Shown here piece by piece: positions 9,306 through 19,945 of a stretch of 64,000 nucleotides of DNA. Source of the stretch: Pseudoalteromonas lipolytica (GTDB taxonomy: Bacteria; Pseudomonadota; Gammaproteobacteria; Enterobacterales; Alteromonadaceae); the NCBI RefSeq assembly GCF_001306915.1, contig NZ_LJTC01000012.1:67855-131854 (forward strand), given 5' to 3'. A model generated the notes under the pieces. That model was not told where the DNA came from. It did not search any database and saw only the letters and a program-made list of their open reading frames with translations. Both the position numbers and the translations under genes were made by a program. Positions within the stretch are counted from its first letter, which is position 1, and every line of letters begins with the position of its first letter.

Positions 9306-10274
9306 TTATCCTACTTGGCTGAAAATATAGCCCTGATATGCAATAAATGCGACTAACAGTAAGCCACCTTCTACTCTATTGATACGACGAGCACCTTTAA
9401 AGTTCAATGACATGGCAATCAATACAACGGTTGCTGCAATCATGATAAGTGCATCGCGGTTTGCCGCAGAAGGGTCAATAATTGATGGGTTGATAATACC
9501 CGCAAGTGGTAATACGGCGAGTAAATTGAAAATGTTTGAGCCAACGATATTACCAAGCGCTAAATCGTCTTCGTTTTTTAATACCCCTGCAATACAGGCT
9601 GCCAGCTCTGGTAAGCTGGTGCCAATAGCAATTATGGTTAAGCCTATTACAAGGTCTGATAGACCAAAATATTTTGCGATATCAACGGCTGATTCAACTA
9701 AAAAGTGTGAACTGACTGGTAATAAAATCATGCCGATGATTAACCAAAATATGGCTGATTTGGTACTGACATCGTTCGGAACGTCTTCACACGCCTCGCT
9801 GACAAATGGGTCATCTTGGTTTTTAGCACGCAGAGACACAATAACTAAGCCACCAATGAACACCGCAAAGGCAATCATCAATGCAATGCCTTCAGCGAAC
9901 GAAAAATAGTTATCAGAGAACACATACCAAGCGGCTACAGAGATTAATAGCACCAGCGGCATTTCGCGTTTAAGTGTCATTGAAGATACTGAAAGGGGGC
10001 GCAGTAAAGCTGTGACACCAAGTACAAGTAAGATGTTAGTAATGTTAGAGCCGACCGCATTTCCTACCGCAGTATCTGTTTTATCAGCAAGTGCTGCCGA
10101 TGCAGATACCATCATTTCAGGCGCAGATGAGCCCATAGCAACAACAGTTAAACCAATGATTAGGGTGGGGATCCCCATATTTTTTGCCAGTGCAGCCGCC
10201 CCATAAACAAACCGATCAGCACTCCAGACGAGTGCAGCAAAGCCAATAATTAAAATGACAAAAGAAGTCACCAT
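9306..10274 (-). CDS. yrbG: YrbG-type calcium/sodium antiporter family protein
   Basis: Inner-membrane cation/Ca2+ exchanger of 322 residues with two homologous halves, each holding an alpha-repeat motif: GLTVVAMGSSAPEM in the first and GLTIIAIGTSLPEL in the second, whose acidic residues line the ion site. About ten membrane helices are visible. It is the first gene of the kdsD-kdsC-lptCAB run, with a candidate promoter just upstream. The physiological substrate of YrbG is not firmly known; it may exchange Na+ for Ca2+. Confidence 0.92.
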   Translation of the reverse strand: MVTSFVILIIGFAALVWSADRFVYGAAALAKNMGIPTLIIGLTVVAMGSSAPEMMVSASAALADKTDTAVGNAVGSNITNILLVLGVTALLRPLSVSSMTLKREMPLVLLISVAAWYVFSDNYFSFAEGIALMIAFAVFIGGLVIVSLRAKNQDDPFVSEACEDVPNDVSTKSAIFWLIIGMILLPVSSHFLVESAVDIAKYFGLSDLVIGLTIIAIGTSLPELAACIAGVLKNEDDLALGNIVGSNIFNLLAVLPLAGIINPSIIDPSAANRDALIMIAATVVLIAMSLNFKGARRINRVEGGLLLVAFIAYQGYIFSQVG

Positions 10275-10292
10275 TGTGATACGCCAACATTA

Positions 10293-10321
10293 CTTATACA
10301 GATGACTGCAAATAGTAACAA
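10293..10321 (-). promoter_or_regulatory. Candidate sigma-70 promoter for yrbG-kds-lpt operon
   Basis: On the minus strand TTGTTA (-35, 10316-10321) and TATAAG (-10, 10293-10298) are spaced by exactly 17 bp, 19 bp upstream of the yrbG ATG. The short distance leaves a leader of roughly a dozen bases. Confidence 0.5.
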
Positions 10322-10522
10322 AAGCGAACCTGAAAGTATAAGTAAAAGAATGGGCTGGCAAGCATAAAGCGTGCTTGGTAAGGAAACTAAATTTCAGGTG
10401 TCGTTAAGCTCTTTACAGCTAGCTTTAGAATTTATTGATAGAAAATATTACAAAATTTTACGATTTGTTTTTTCCATCTTGACTAAAAAACCCTTAAAAT
10501 GGCAAAACTAGTGAAAAACGTT

Positions 10523-11341
10523 ATGGAGAGCGACTTGTCGCAATCAATAGTAGAAATCAAGGATGTAACCTTTTCACGGGGCGATAGAATCATATATAAA
10601 AATATGAGTTTTAACATTCCGAAAGGCAAGATTACCGCTATCATGGGACCGAGCGGCATTGGTAAAACCACCATGTTACGCTTAATTGGCGGTCAGCTGA
10701 AGCCTGACTCTGGTGACATTTTATTTGAAGGCAAAAGCATTCCTAGCATGACTCGCAAGGAACTTTACGCCGCCCGTACCAAAATGAGCATGCTGTTTCA
10801 AAGCGGCGCTTTATTTACCGATATGTCAGTGTTTGACAATATCGCCTTTCCTTTGCGCGAACATACTCAGCTTAGCGAAGATTTAATCCGCCTTGTTGTT
10901 TTAATGAAATTACAAGCTGTTGGTCTGCGTGGTGCACAAGATTTAATGCCGTCTGAGCTTTCGGGTGGTATGGCTCGTCGTGCTGCTTTAGCGCGTTCAA
11001 TTGCCCTTGATCCAGAACTTATCATGTATGATGAGCCTTTTGCTGGTCAAGATCCTATTTCCATGGGTGTGCTTGTTAAACTTATTAAGTCACTGAATGA
11101 GGTGTTAGGTTTATCATCACTGATCGTAACTCATGATGTAACAGAAGTTATGAGTATTGCCGACCACGTGATCATCATTGCTGATCAAGGAGTGATAGGC
11201 GAAGGGTCACCTGAGCAAATGCAAAACCATGAATCTGAGCTTGTGCAACAGTTCTTAAATGGTTTATCGGATGGCCCTGTGCCATTCCATTTCCCAGCTC
11301 CTGCGTATGATGATGAATTACTAGGAGTGCATAATGCTTGA
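10523..11341 (+). CDS. mlaF: Phospholipid ABC transporter ATP-binding protein MlaF
   Basis: ATPase of the MlaFEDB complex, which moves phospholipids between the inner membrane and periplasmic MlaC to keep outer-membrane lipid asymmetry. Walker [10 protein letters not shown], signature [15 protein letters not shown] and Walker [15 protein letters not shown] are intact. I chose the ATG at 10523 (272 residues, N-terminus MESDLSQS), close to the family length of about 270; an in-frame ATG at 10499 would add eight residues and has no better ribosome site. Overlaps mlaE by 8 bp. The 225-bp upstream region is divergent from yrbG. Confidence 0.94.
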   Translation: MESDLSQSIVEIKDVTFSRGDRIIYKNMSFNIPKGKITAIMGPSGIGKTTMLRLIGGQLKPDSGDILFEGKSIPSMTRKELYAARTKMSMLFQSGALFTDMSVFDNIAFPLREHTQLSEDLIRLVVLMKLQAVGLRGAQDLMPSELSGGMARRAALARSIALDPELIMYDEPFAGQDPISMGVLVKLIKSLNEVLGLSSLIVTHDVTEVMSIADHVIIIADQGVIGEGSPEQMQNHESELVQQFLNGLSDGPVPFHFPAPAYDDELLGVHNA

Positions 11342-12113
11342 TCTATTCCAGAAGTTAGGTCACAAAACGCTAGGGCGCTTTGCCGCGCTTGGTCGTTCTA
11401 CTCAAATGCTGTTTGGTGCACTCGTTAATGTGCCAAACTTTAAAAAAGGCACACCTTTACTTGTTCGCCAATTATATATGGTGGGCTCGCAATCTCTTTT
11501 GATCATCATGGTGTCAGGCCTATTTATCGGTATGGTGCTCGCTCTGCAAGGTTACACCGTATTAGTAGGCTATGGTGCTGAAGATAGCTTAGGACCCTTA
11601 GTGGCATTGAGCTTATTACGTGAGTTAGGCCCTGTAGTAACAGCATTACTGTTTGCTGGTCGCGCGGGTAGTGCGCTTACTGCTGAAATTGGGTTAATGA
11701 AAGCGACTGAACAATTATCAAGTTTAGAAATGATGGCGATCGATCCACTTAAACGCATTATTGCACCGCGTTTTTGGGCTGGTTTTATCAGTATGCCATT
11801 GCTTGCACTAATATTTTCTGCGGTTGCTATTATTGGCGCTCATTTAGTGGGTGTTGATTGGCTTGGTGTTGACTCAGGAAGCTTCTGGTCAATCATGCAA
11901 GCGCAAGTGTCGTTTCAACAAGATATTGTGAACGGCATGATTAAGAGTTTTGTATTCGCCATGATTGTGACTTGGATTGCACTTTACAAAGGCTATGACT
12001 GTGTTCCTACATCTGAGGGGATCAGTAAGGCCACAACAGAAACCGTTGTGCACTCGTCATTGGCAGTATTAGGTTTTGACTTTATTTTAACAGCGGTAAT
12101 GTTTACCAGCTAA
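11334..12113 (+). CDS. mlaE: Phospholipid ABC transporter permease MlaE
   Basis: Inner-membrane permease of 259 residues (E. coli 260) of the MlaFEDB complex. Family blocks [43 protein letters not shown] and the late membrane helices are clear; about five to six hydrophobic segments. Its ATG lies within the end of mlaF (8-bp overlap), and mlaD follows after 13 bp. Confidence 0.95.
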   Translation: MLDLFQKLGHKTLGRFAALGRSTQMLFGALVNVPNFKKGTPLLVRQLYMVGSQSLLIIMVSGLFIGMVLALQGYTVLVGYGAEDSLGPLVALSLLRELGPVVTALLFAGRAGSALTAEIGLMKATEQLSSLEMMAIDPLKRIIAPRFWAGFISMPLLALIFSAVAIIGAHLVGVDWLGVDSGSFWSIMQAQVSFQQDIVNGMIKSFVFAMIVTWIALYKGYDCVPTSEGISKATTETVVHSSLAVLGFDFILTAVMFTS

Positions 12114-12126
12114 TTAGGGTATTAAG

Positions 12127-12675
12127 ATGAATTCACGGAAATTAGAAATATTAGTTGGCTTTTTTGTAGCCCTTGGTATCGCTGCATTTGCATTATTAGC
12201 ATTTAAAGTTGCGAATGCTGGCATTAGTGGGAGTGGTGAAACTTACCAACTTAACGCAAAGTTTGAGAATATTGGTTCTTTAAAAGCAAGAGCGCCTATC
12301 AAAGTAGGTGGTGTGGTTGTTGGTCGAGTTGAATCTATTTTTATCCATCCAAAAGAGTTTGTGCCGGTGGTTAATATGGCGATTGATGCTAATTACTTAT
12401 GTAAGTTTTCAGACACCACATCAATCTCCATTTTAACGTCAGGTATTTTAGGTGAACAGTATTTAGGTATTAACCCTGTTATTGCCCCAGAATCTGCTGA
12501 GCAGCGTTGTATGGGCAATGAAGTGACAGTTAATGAACAAGATGCTGGCTTAGATGAGCTGTTTGGTGTTGAAAGTAAGGCTCTTGCCAATGGTGACTAC
12601 ATTACCGACACAAAATCAGCATTAGTTTTAGAAGAATTGATAGGTCAGTTCTTATTCAACCAAGGAAGTGAATAA
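12127..12675 (+). CDS. mlaD: Phospholipid-binding MCE-domain protein MlaD
   Basis: Periplasmic MCE-domain subunit anchored by one N-terminal helix (residues 8-27), forming the hexameric lipid channel above MlaE. The MCE core is seen as YQLNAKFENIGSLKARAPIKVGGVVVGRV and SILTSGILGEQYLGINP. 182 residues, the same as enterobacterial MlaD. Two bases separate it from mlaC. Confidence 0.94.
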   Translation: MNSRKLEILVGFFVALGIAAFALLAFKVANAGISGSGETYQLNAKFENIGSLKARAPIKVGGVVVGRVESIFIHPKEFVPVVNMAIDANYLCKFSDTTSISILTSGILGEQYLGINPVIAPESAEQRCMGNEVTVNEQDAGLDELFGVESKALANGDYITDTKSALVLEELIGQFLFNQGSE

Positions 12676-12677
12676 TT

Positions 12678-13355
12678 ATGTTTAAGAAGTTTTTAGTATG
12701 TTTGGGCATGCTGTTGACGTTAAATGTCAATGCAGCTGATGCAAATATTGATTTAAAAGATCCTTATAAAATGGTGCGTAAAGTATCTGATCATACGTTT
12801 GCGCGTATTTCTAAAGATCAGCCTCTAATTGCGAAAGATAAAGAGCATTTACGCGTTATCGTTGAAGAAGAGCTGATGCCTTACATAGACTACAAATATG
12901 CTGCACTGCGCGTATTAGGTAATCATGTATCAAAGGTGCGCGCTATCGAAGATAAAGAAGAAAAAGCGAAAGCAATTAAAGAGTTGCAGCGCTTTATTGA
13001 TGTATTTCAAAAATATTTAATCGCCACTTACGCTGGCGTGTTTACACAGTACACTAATCAAAGCGTTGAGTTCGCACCTGCGCAGCCTTTCAAAGGGCAA
13101 GATGTCGTAGTAGTGAAAACAAAAATTGTTGAGCCGGGTAAGCCAGATATTAAAATCGATTTTAAGGTACGCGAGGATCGTGATGGTGATTGGCGAGCCT
13201 ATGACATGATTGCGGAAGGTATTAGCTTATTAGATGCTAAACAAAGTGAATTACAAGGTATTTTACGCCAACAAGGTATAGAATATGTGAGTGATTTATT
13301 GGAGCAGAAGAGCCAGTTGCCAGTTCAGTTCAGAGGTGAAGGTGGCAATGAGTAA
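12678..13355 (+). CDS. mlaC: Periplasmic phospholipid shuttle MlaC
   Basis: Soluble periplasmic lipid carrier between MlaA-porin and MlaFEDB. 225 residues with a signal peptide ending near residue 19 (TLNVNAADA), then the MlaC/Ttg2 fold with the motif YIDYKYAALRVLG and the C-terminal block DWRAYDMIAEGISLLD. Slightly longer than the E. coli protein at the C-terminus. Overlaps mlaB by 8 bp (ATGAGTAA). Confidence 0.94.
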   Translation: MFKKFLVCLGMLLTLNVNAADANIDLKDPYKMVRKVSDHTFARISKDQPLIAKDKEHLRVIVEEELMPYIDYKYAALRVLGNHVSKVRAIEDKEEKAKAIKELQRFIDVFQKYLIATYAGVFTQYTNQSVEFAPAQPFKGQDVVVVKTKIVEPGKPDIKIDFKVREDRDGDWRAYDMIAEGISLLDAKQSELQGILRQQGIEYVSDLLEQKSQLPVQFRGEGGNE

Positions 13356-13641
13356 AGTCGAGATTACTCAACTTGAAGAGAACCAGTTTCGAGTCAGTGG
13401 CGAACTGACTCGAAATTCAATTGGTCGTGAACGGCTTCTGAACGTTAAGCCAGATACTAAGCATAAAACATGGTATTTTGACCTTTCTGGGCTTTCTAGG
13501 GTTGACACGGCGGGCTTAGCTTGGTTAATTCACTCTTTCGCAGAATTAAAGCAGCAAGGCATTCACCTTGAACTGCAAAATAGCCCTGAGCAATTGCAAA
13601 ACTTAATGCAGTTGGGTCAGGTCACAAACTTATTTGAGTGA
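13348..13641 (+). CDS. mlaB: STAS-domain phospholipid transport subunit MlaB
   Basis: Small cytoplasmic STAS-domain protein (97 residues) that binds MlaF and stabilises the ABC complex. The STAS signature region reads [21 protein letters not shown]. The ATG at 13348 overlaps the mlaC stop and has a GGTG-rich ribosome site; the reading frame is open further upstream, but there it only shadows mlaC. Confidence 0.92.
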   Translation: MSKVEITQLEENQFRVSGELTRNSIGRERLLNVKPDTKHKTWYFDLSGLSRVDTAGLAWLIHSFAELKQQGIHLELQNSPEQLQNLMQLGQVTNLFE

Positions 13642-13646
13642 GATTT

Positions 13647-13904
13647 ATGGAAACGAGCCAAGTCGAAACGTTATTACGCGACGAATTAAAACTAGATGAA
13701 GTGATTGTTAAAGCAAATGGTAGCCACTACGAAGTGATTGCTGTTGGTGAGTGTTTTGATGGTTTATCTCGCGTGAAGAAGCAACAGTTGGTTTATGCTC
13801 CGTTAATGTCAACAATCTCAGACGGTACAATCCACGCTGTATCTATCAAAGCGTTCACACCGACTGAATGGAAACGCGAACAAAAATTTATTTTACCTCA
13901 ATAG
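13647..13904 (+). CDS. ibaG: BolA-family protein IbaG
   Basis: BolA-like protein of 85 residues (E. coli IbaG 84), which pairs with monothiol glutaredoxins in iron-sulfur handling and is acid-stress linked in E. coli. The diagnostic blocks are [24 protein letters not shown] and the helix [13 protein letters not shown]; the Cys in GECFDG is at the position where BolA proteins vary. The ATG at 13647 fits the family; an upstream GTG at 13638 overlaps mlaB. It sits between mlaB and murA as in enterobacteria. Confidence 0.92.
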   Translation: METSQVETLLRDELKLDEVIVKANGSHYEVIAVGECFDGLSRVKKQQLVYAPLMSTISDGTIHAVSIKAFTPTEWKREQKFILPQ

Positions 13905-15179
<1,275 letters not shown>

Positions 15180-15193
15180 TCGCTAAGACTTCC

Positions 15194-15225
15194 AAAAAAG
15201 GCCTAACACTTGTTAGGCCTTTTTT
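15194..15225. terminator. Bidirectional terminator between murA and degS-like gene
   Basis: Stem ggcctaac (15200-15207) with gttaggcc (15212-15219), loop actt, flanked by six A on the left and six T on the right. The symmetry allows it to end both murA (plus) and the DegS-like gene (minus), whose 3' ends converge here. Confidence 0.9.
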
Positions 15226-15246
15226 GTATCTGTATTACCTAAGTAA

Positions 15247-16353
15247 CTACTGCTCGTCTTCGAGTTCTGCAACAGTCACCATTATTTTTAAGATTTTGCC
15301 ATTGCGATATACTTCAAACTCAAGTTCTTTTCCTGGCTCTGTATTGGCCAGTTTCTCGAGCACTTGTTGTGGGTTTGCTACTGCAATACCGCCAATTTTA
15401 ACTACAATATCTGTTTCTCTAATACCTGCTTTCCAGGCTGGGCCAAATGGATCAAGTTGAGAAATACGCATACCTGCAACAGGCGTAAAGTTATCGCTAA
15501 CATCTTTACCTGTACTATCAATGCCGGTGCCACTAAAGCCTAAATAGCCACGTACGACACGGCCATGCTTTATTAGTTTATCCATCACATCTTTGGCAAT
15601 CGAGTAAGGCACCGCAAAGAAAATACCCTGAATATCGAGATTTTCATGAGTTTTAAATTGTGCCGAGGTAATACCGACTAAGTCACCTCTTGAATTGACT
15701 AACGCGCCACCTGAGTTGCCCACGTTAATCGCAGCATCCATCTGTAATAGGCTGCTGTAAGGGCTATCGATTAAGTTTTGTTTACCCGTCGCACTGATAA
15801 TACCTTGGGTAATGGTTTGACCTAAGTTAAGCGGGTTACCTATCGCTAAAACAACATCACCTACACGTGGTTTAAATTTATCGTTCACTGGAATTTTTGG
15901 TAAATGCTCAGCGCTGATCTTTAACAGTGCTAAATCTGTTTGAGTATCAAAACCAATCACTTGTACATCATAAAAACGACGGCCATCAGCGAGCGTAACA
16001 ATAATGAGGTCGGCATTTTTGATTACATGGTAGTTAGTCAAGATATAGCCGTCTTGGGTCATGATCACACCAGAGCCAAGAGCTTGAACGGTGTTTTGAC
16101 GTTTATAGCGCGGTTGATTGGAAATGCTTTCTGAAAAAATAGTAACAACCGACGGCGCTGCTTTTTGTACTGCATCAGCAAAGCTCATATGTTCAGAGGA
16201 TATCGCTGCAGGTAAATTCATATCTGGTAACAGTGTGCTACGAAGGCTTGGGCTAAATAAAACCACTAAAAAGGCAATGCCTAAACCAGTGAAAAGCGGT
16301 GGAAGGATAAATTTTAAAAGTTTCAGCACAGTATTCTTATTATCAGTGAGCAA
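15247..16353 (-). CDS. degS: DegS-like inner-membrane serine endopeptidase
   Basis: Trypsin-like HtrA protease of 368 residues with one N-terminal membrane anchor (about 14-31), a protease domain with triad His (TNYHVI), Asp (DTQTDLALLK) and Ser (GNSGGALVNS), and a single C-terminal PDZ domain (GMRISQLDPFGPAWKAGI). This one-PDZ, membrane-anchored form matches DegS/AlgW, which cleave the anti-sigma factor RseA/MucA to release sigma-E on sensing unfolded outer-membrane proteins. It lies downstream of a degQ-like gene as in E. coli, with a terminator between. Confidence 0.9.
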   Translation of the reverse strand: MLTDNKNTVLKLLKFILPPLFTGLGIAFLVVLFSPSLRSTLLPDMNLPAAISSEHMSFADAVQKAAPSVVTIFSESISNQPRYKRQNTVQALGSGVIMTQDGYILTNYHVIKNADLIIVTLADGRRFYDVQVIGFDTQTDLALLKISAEHLPKIPVNDKFKPRVGDVVLAIGNPLNLGQTITQGIISATGKQNLIDSPYSSLLQMDAAINVGNSGGALVNSRGDLVGITSAQFKTHENLDIQGIFFAVPYSIAKDVMDKLIKHGRVVRGYLGFSGTGIDSTGKDVSDNFTPVAGMRISQLDPFGPAWKAGIRETDIVVKIGGIAVANPQQVLEKLANTEPGKELEFEVYRNGKILKIMVTVAELEDEQ

Positions 16354-16374
16354 TCCCTTAATGATGGCACAAAA

Positions 16375-16406
16375 AAAATAACAGCGGCAAGCACCGCTGT
16401 TATTTT
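16375..16406. terminator. Terminator between degQ-like and degS-like genes
   Basis: Stem aaaataacagcgg (16375-16387) with ccgctgttatttt (16394-16406), loop caagca. On the minus strand it closes the DegQ-like gene and is followed by a run of T; it implies that the DegS-like gene has its own promoter or depends on read-through. The region between it and the degS start is only about 20 bp. Confidence 0.85.
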
Positions 16407-16427
16407 TTCATGATTTATCAACTAGGT

Positions 16428-17780
16428 TTACTGAATAAGTACGAAAATAAGCTCTCTACCTCGTTTAACACCTAGTACGATGTTACCTTTGGTATTTTCG
16501 ATGATCTTATTCATGTCGCGGATTGTTTCAACGCGTTGACGGTTCACTTGCATGATCACATCACCTTCTTCAAGGCCGACACGAGCAGCTGGAGAACGCG
16601 CTTGTACGCCGGTTACTTCAACACCCTTACCATCACTCTTCTGGGTATTTTCTAATGTCGCTCCTTGGAAAGCTGGGTGCGTTTCTTCGCCAGCAGCAGT
16701 CGTTGCTGATGCACCATCTAATGTGACATTAACGGTTTTGATTTTGCCATCTCGGTAAATGCCCAGTTTTACTTTTTTGCCTTCGCCAAGGGTAGCAATT
16801 TTACTGCGTAATTCATGGAAACCACTAATTTCAGTACCATCAACGCTAATGATTACATCACCCGCTTTGATACCCGCTTTACTTGCTGCTGTATCATCCA
16901 TTACTTGCATAACGTAAGCGCCTTGTTTTACGTCTAGCTGTTGTGCTTTAGCGAGGCCTGCATCAAGTGGTCGACCTGAAATACCCAGCGAGCCACGACG
17001 CACTTCACCGTGCTCGATGATCTGGTCAACAAGGTTTTTCATCATGGTAGATGGAATGGCAAAACCAATCCCCACATTACCACCTGATGCACCTAAGATA
17101 GCAGTGTTGATACCAATCAGTTCACCATTAAGGTTCACTAACGCGCCGCCTGAGTTGCCTTGGTTGATAGCTGCATCGGTTTGAATAAAGTCTTCATAGC
17201 CCTCTATATTTAAACCGCTACGGCCAAGGGCACTGACGATACCTGATGTTACTGTGTGACTTAGACCAAATGGATTACCAATGGCAACTGCGAAGTCTCC
17301 TACACGTAACTGATCTGAATCGGCAATTTTAAGCTCTGTTAAGTCTTCAGCATCAATTTGCAGCAAGGCAATATCTGACTCTTTATCACTACCAATTTTG
17401 GTCGCGTCATATTCGCGGCCATCTTCTAAGGTCACCACCATTTTTTCGGCATCTTCGATAACATGGTTATTAGTAACCACGTATCCTTCGTCTGCATCAA
17501 TGATCACACCTGAGCCTAGGCCACTAAATTCACGCTTTTGACTGCCACCACGAGGAACACCAAAAAAGTCATCAAATGGAGTCGCACGGCGGCGAACTTC
17601 TTTGGAGCCTGATACTTGAATGCTCACCACGCCCGGTGTGATTTGCTCAAGCATAGGTGCGAGGGTTGGCAATTGTTGACCATTTACAGCAACAGGAAGT
17701 TTTGCCATTGAAATTGCAGGGCTTAATAATAAGCTAGAAGATAAAATAGCAGCACTGATAACAGATAATTTCATTTTCAT
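16428..17780 (-). CDS. degQ: Do-family periplasmic serine endoprotease (DegQ/DegP-like)
   Basis: Periplasmic protease/chaperone of 450 residues. Signal peptide with cleavage near residue 26 (SPAISMA-K), protease domain with His (TNNHVIEDAE), Asp (DKESDIALLQ) and Ser (QGNSGGALVN), and two PDZ domains (about 265-345 and 370-445). The short Q-linker/LA loop and location beside a DegS-like gene favour DegQ over DegP, but the family assignment between the two is not certain. It degrades or refolds misfolded envelope proteins. Confidence 0.9.
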   Translation of the reverse strand: MKMKLSVISAAILSSSLLLSPAISMAKLPVAVNGQQLPTLAPMLEQITPGVVSIQVSGSKEVRRRATPFDDFFGVPRGGSQKREFSGLGSGVIIDADEGYVVTNNHVIEDAEKMVVTLEDGREYDATKIGSDKESDIALLQIDAEDLTELKIADSDQLRVGDFAVAIGNPFGLSHTVTSGIVSALGRSGLNIEGYEDFIQTDAAINQGNSGGALVNLNGELIGINTAILGASGGNVGIGFAIPSTMMKNLVDQIIEHGEVRRGSLGISGRPLDAGLAKAQQLDVKQGAYVMQVMDDTAASKAGIKAGDVIISVDGTEISGFHELRSKIATLGEGKKVKLGIYRDGKIKTVNVTLDGASATTAAGEETHPAFQGATLENTQKSDGKGVEVTGVQARSPAARVGLEEGDVIMQVNRQRVETIRDMNKIIENTKGNIVLGVKRGRELIFVLIQ

Positions 17781-17820
17781 AGTCTGGGTTTACTCCACTT
17801 CAGAGATAAAGCAAAAACTA

Positions 17821-17846
17821 AAAAGGGCTGCATAAGCAGCCCTTTT
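17821..17846 (-). terminator. Terminator downstream of yhcB
   Basis: Stem aaaagggctgc (17821-17831) with gcagccctttt (17836-17846), loop ataa; nearly symmetrical. On the minus strand it separates yhcB from the DegQ-like gene that starts at 17780, leaving about 40 bp for a degQ promoter. Confidence 0.8.
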
Positions 17847-17903
17847 CTTGGTTTAGATATAAAGCTGTTATATCTAATGACTATGGGGTCAAAAAAAAGT
17901 TCA

Positions 17904-18347
17904 TCAAGAGGCTTTAGAATGTTCTGAAACTTTCTCTGAGCCAGTGAACAAGCCCGTTTCACCAACAACATAGTCAGCAGGCTGAGCTTCAGCACTTGAA
18001 CGATCGCCTCTGCGGTCTTGTAATGAGTTTTGTAATTGCTCAGTTGTTTCTTTAGAAAAGAACGGCTCATTTGGGTGCTGTTTTTTATCAGCAAGTAGCA
18101 GTTTATTTGTATCTTCTACATGGTTCAGTAGCTGGTCGTAGTTATCTTTCATTTTAGATACTAGCTTACCTGTGCTCGCTAGATGATCAGCTACATCTTG
18201 ACGATATTGTTCAAGTGCATTGTTAGCTTGCTCGACTTGTTGTTCTAGTTCGTCTTGCTTAAATTGTTTTTTGGTTACAAAAGCACCAATGAAGAATGCT
18301 GAAATTGCAACGATGATTAGAATACCTATCCAGGTAATTGTGCCCAT
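17904..18347 (-). CDS. zapG: YhcB/ZapG family membrane-anchored coiled-coil protein (DUF1043)
   Basis: Bitopic inner-membrane protein of 147 residues: one N-terminal helix (about 5-24), then a long coiled coil (about 28-90, FKQDELEQQVEQANNALEQYRQDVADHL) and a conserved motif PNEPFFSKETTEQL. In E. coli YhcB (ZapG) links cell envelope growth with the divisome and its loss disturbs cell shape. It lies upstream of degQ and divergent to zapE, a neighbourhood shared with E. coli (yhcB-zapE). Confidence 0.9.
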   Translation of the reverse strand: MGTITWIGILIIVAISAFFIGAFVTKKQFKQDELEQQVEQANNALEQYRQDVADHLASTGKLVSKMKDNYDQLLNHVEDTNKLLLADKKQHPNEPFFSKETTEQLQNSLQDRRGDRSSAEAQPADYVVGETGLFTGSEKVSEHSKAS

Positions 18348-18525
18348 AAATCTACCCCTTTGGGAAAAAATAACAAAAACAAATGCTTTAAAAGCATTTA
18401 TAGTCCAATCATTATTAAAATATGCTTAATTTGATTGTGAAATCATACTGCGGGCTAATATACCCTGAGATACGATGCGTGTTAATATACTGTGCAAATT
18501 TAACTGTGTTTTATTGTAACGACCT

Positions 18526-19614
18526 ATGACTCCTTGGCAGAAATACCAACAAGATTTACAACGTGAAGACTTTGTACATGATGCAGCGCAAGAAAATGCA
18601 GTGCGCCATTTGCAAAGACTCTATGATGACCTAACGGCAGACAAACCGGCCGCGAAGGGGTGGTTTGCCAAACTATTCTCTAAAGATAGCACGCCAAGTA
18701 TAAAAGGGCTGTATTTTTGGGGCGGAGTAGGTAGAGGTAAGACCTATTTAGTTGATACGTTCTACGAAGCTTTACCTACTGATCGTAAGATGCGTGTGCA
18801 CTTTCACCGTTTTATGCATCGCGTGCATGATGAGCTGAAAAAGTTAAAAAATACCAGTAATCCATTAAATGTGGTTGCAGATATCTTTAAATCAGAAACA
18901 GATATTATCTGTTTTGATGAATTCTTTGTGCAAGATATCACTGATGCAATGCTGCTAGGTGGTTTGATGGAAGCCTTATTTGAGCGCGGCATTGTGCTGG
19001 TAGCTACGTCAAACATCGTGCCTGATGAGCTGTATCGAAACGGTTTGCAACGTGCACGTTTCTTACCAGCAATTGAGTTGGTAAAAGCCAACACCGAAAT
19101 TGTTAATGTAGACTCGGGGGTTGATTATCGCTTACGTACCCTTGAGCAAGCCGAAATTTTCCATAGTCCGCTTGATAAGCAAGCTGATGATAATTTATTT
19201 GAATACTTCGATAAGTTGTCACCTGAGCCGGGTGTGCTCGATAAAGAAATTGAAATTGAAGGGCGGATGATCAAAACCCGTAAAGTGTCTGACTGTATTG
19301 CTATGTTTGAGTTTAGTGAACTATGCGAAACAGCCCGCAGCCAAGTTGATTACATGGAAATAAGCCGACTTTATAACACGGTGATTTTGTCGAACGTAAA
19401 AGCTCTTGGGCAAGCCAATGATGATGCCGCACGTCGTTTTATCGCGTTAGTGGATGAATTCTACGAGCGTCATGTTACGCTGATTATCTCTGCTGAAAAG
19501 CCAATAACCGAGCTATATAGCGAAGGTAACTTAAATTTTGAATTTAAGCGCTGTATTAGCCGACTACAAGAAATGCAATCGTTAGAATACTTAGCAAAAG
19601 AGCATTTAGCGTAG
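18526..19614 (+). CDS. zapE: Cell division ATPase ZapE (AFG1 family)
   Basis: P-loop ATPase of 362 residues in the AFG1/LACE1 family; E. coli ZapE joins the late divisome and affects Z-ring stability. Walker A GGVGRGKTYLVDTF is near residue 66, the HFHRFMHRVH block follows, and Walker B is IICFDEFFVQDITDA, with sensor-like TSNIVPDELYRNGLQRARFLP. Divergent from yhcB with about 180 bp between. 52 bases or fewer of AT-rich leader; no strong Shine-Dalgarno is evident. Confidence 0.94.
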   Translation: MTPWQKYQQDLQREDFVHDAAQENAVRHLQRLYDDLTADKPAAKGWFAKLFSKDSTPSIKGLYFWGGVGRGKTYLVDTFYEALPTDRKMRVHFHRFMHRVHDELKKLKNTSNPLNVVADIFKSETDIICFDEFFVQDITDAMLLGGLMEALFERGIVLVATSNIVPDELYRNGLQRARFLPAIELVKANTEIVNVDSGVDYRLRTLEQAEIFHSPLDKQADDNLFEYFDKLSPEPGVLDKEIEIEGRMIKTRKVSDCIAMFEFSELCETARSQVDYMEISRLYNTVILSNVKALGQANDDAARRFIALVDEFYERHVTLIISAEKPITELYSEGNLNFEFKRCISRLQEMQSLEYLAKEHLA

Positions 19615-19616
19615 TA

Positions 19617-19730
19617 GAGCTGTCAGCTTTCAGCCGAACGGTGTTGAATGTAAGGCGCGCCAAGCAAGCGTGACGCCTACGATTGATGTAGGCGTGAAAT
19701 TTATTTCGCGCGCACTTAGCTGATAGCCGA
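19617..19730. repeat. Dispersed repeat element, long copy
   Basis: Begins GAGCTGTCAGCTTTCAG (19617-19633), which recurs exactly at 20832-20848, and ends AGCTGATAGC (19718-19727), an imperfect inverted copy of the left end (9 of 10). Inside is an 8-bp-arm hairpin acgcctac/gtaggcgt (19673-19695). The whole resembles a small non-coding palindromic element (REP or MITE-like). It fills the first part of the 331-bp gap between zapE and rplM; the rest of the gap holds the rplM promoter and leader. Confidence 0.55.
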
Positions 19731-19758
19731 TTTTCTCGAATAAAAAACAACCATCATA

Positions 19759-19787
19759 TAGCAATGTGGTTCAAGTGCTGGTATACT
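19759..19787 (+). promoter_or_regulatory. Candidate rplM-rpsI promoter
   Basis: An extended -10 TGGTATACT (TATACT at 19782-19787) followed by a GC-rich discriminator (cccgcg) typical of stringently controlled ribosomal promoters. The -35 region about 17 bp upstream (tagcaa) is poor, which the extended -10 could offset. It would give a leader of about 150 nt before rplM. Confidence 0.5.
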
Positions 19788-19794
19788 CCCGCGT

Positions 19795-19945
19795 CTGCCA
19801 CGTTGCGTTCTATTGCCAGATATTAGTTTAGCCTCTAATTGATGGCTCAAAGTCTTAAACTCGAAGGGGTTAAAGCATTCAACTTAGAGCGGTAATTAAT
19901 AATAATTACCTGTGGTTTTAATTAAAAAACATTGGATTTTAATAA
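19795..19945 (+). promoter_or_regulatory. rplM 5' leader with hairpins, possible L13 autoregulation
   Basis: About 150 nt with no gene lie between the candidate promoter and the rplM ATG. One clear stem is ggtaatta (19891-19898) with taattacc (19903-19910). Autogenous repression of the rplM-rpsI mRNA by L13 is described in E. coli, so a regulatory structure is plausible; I cannot match this leader to a defined motif. Confidence 0.35.

Noticed and set aside
10479..10507. TTGACT/TAAAAT pair before mlaF as a promoter
   Set aside because: Spacing between the two is only 10 bp, too short for sigma-70; any real mlaF promoter must use other elements.
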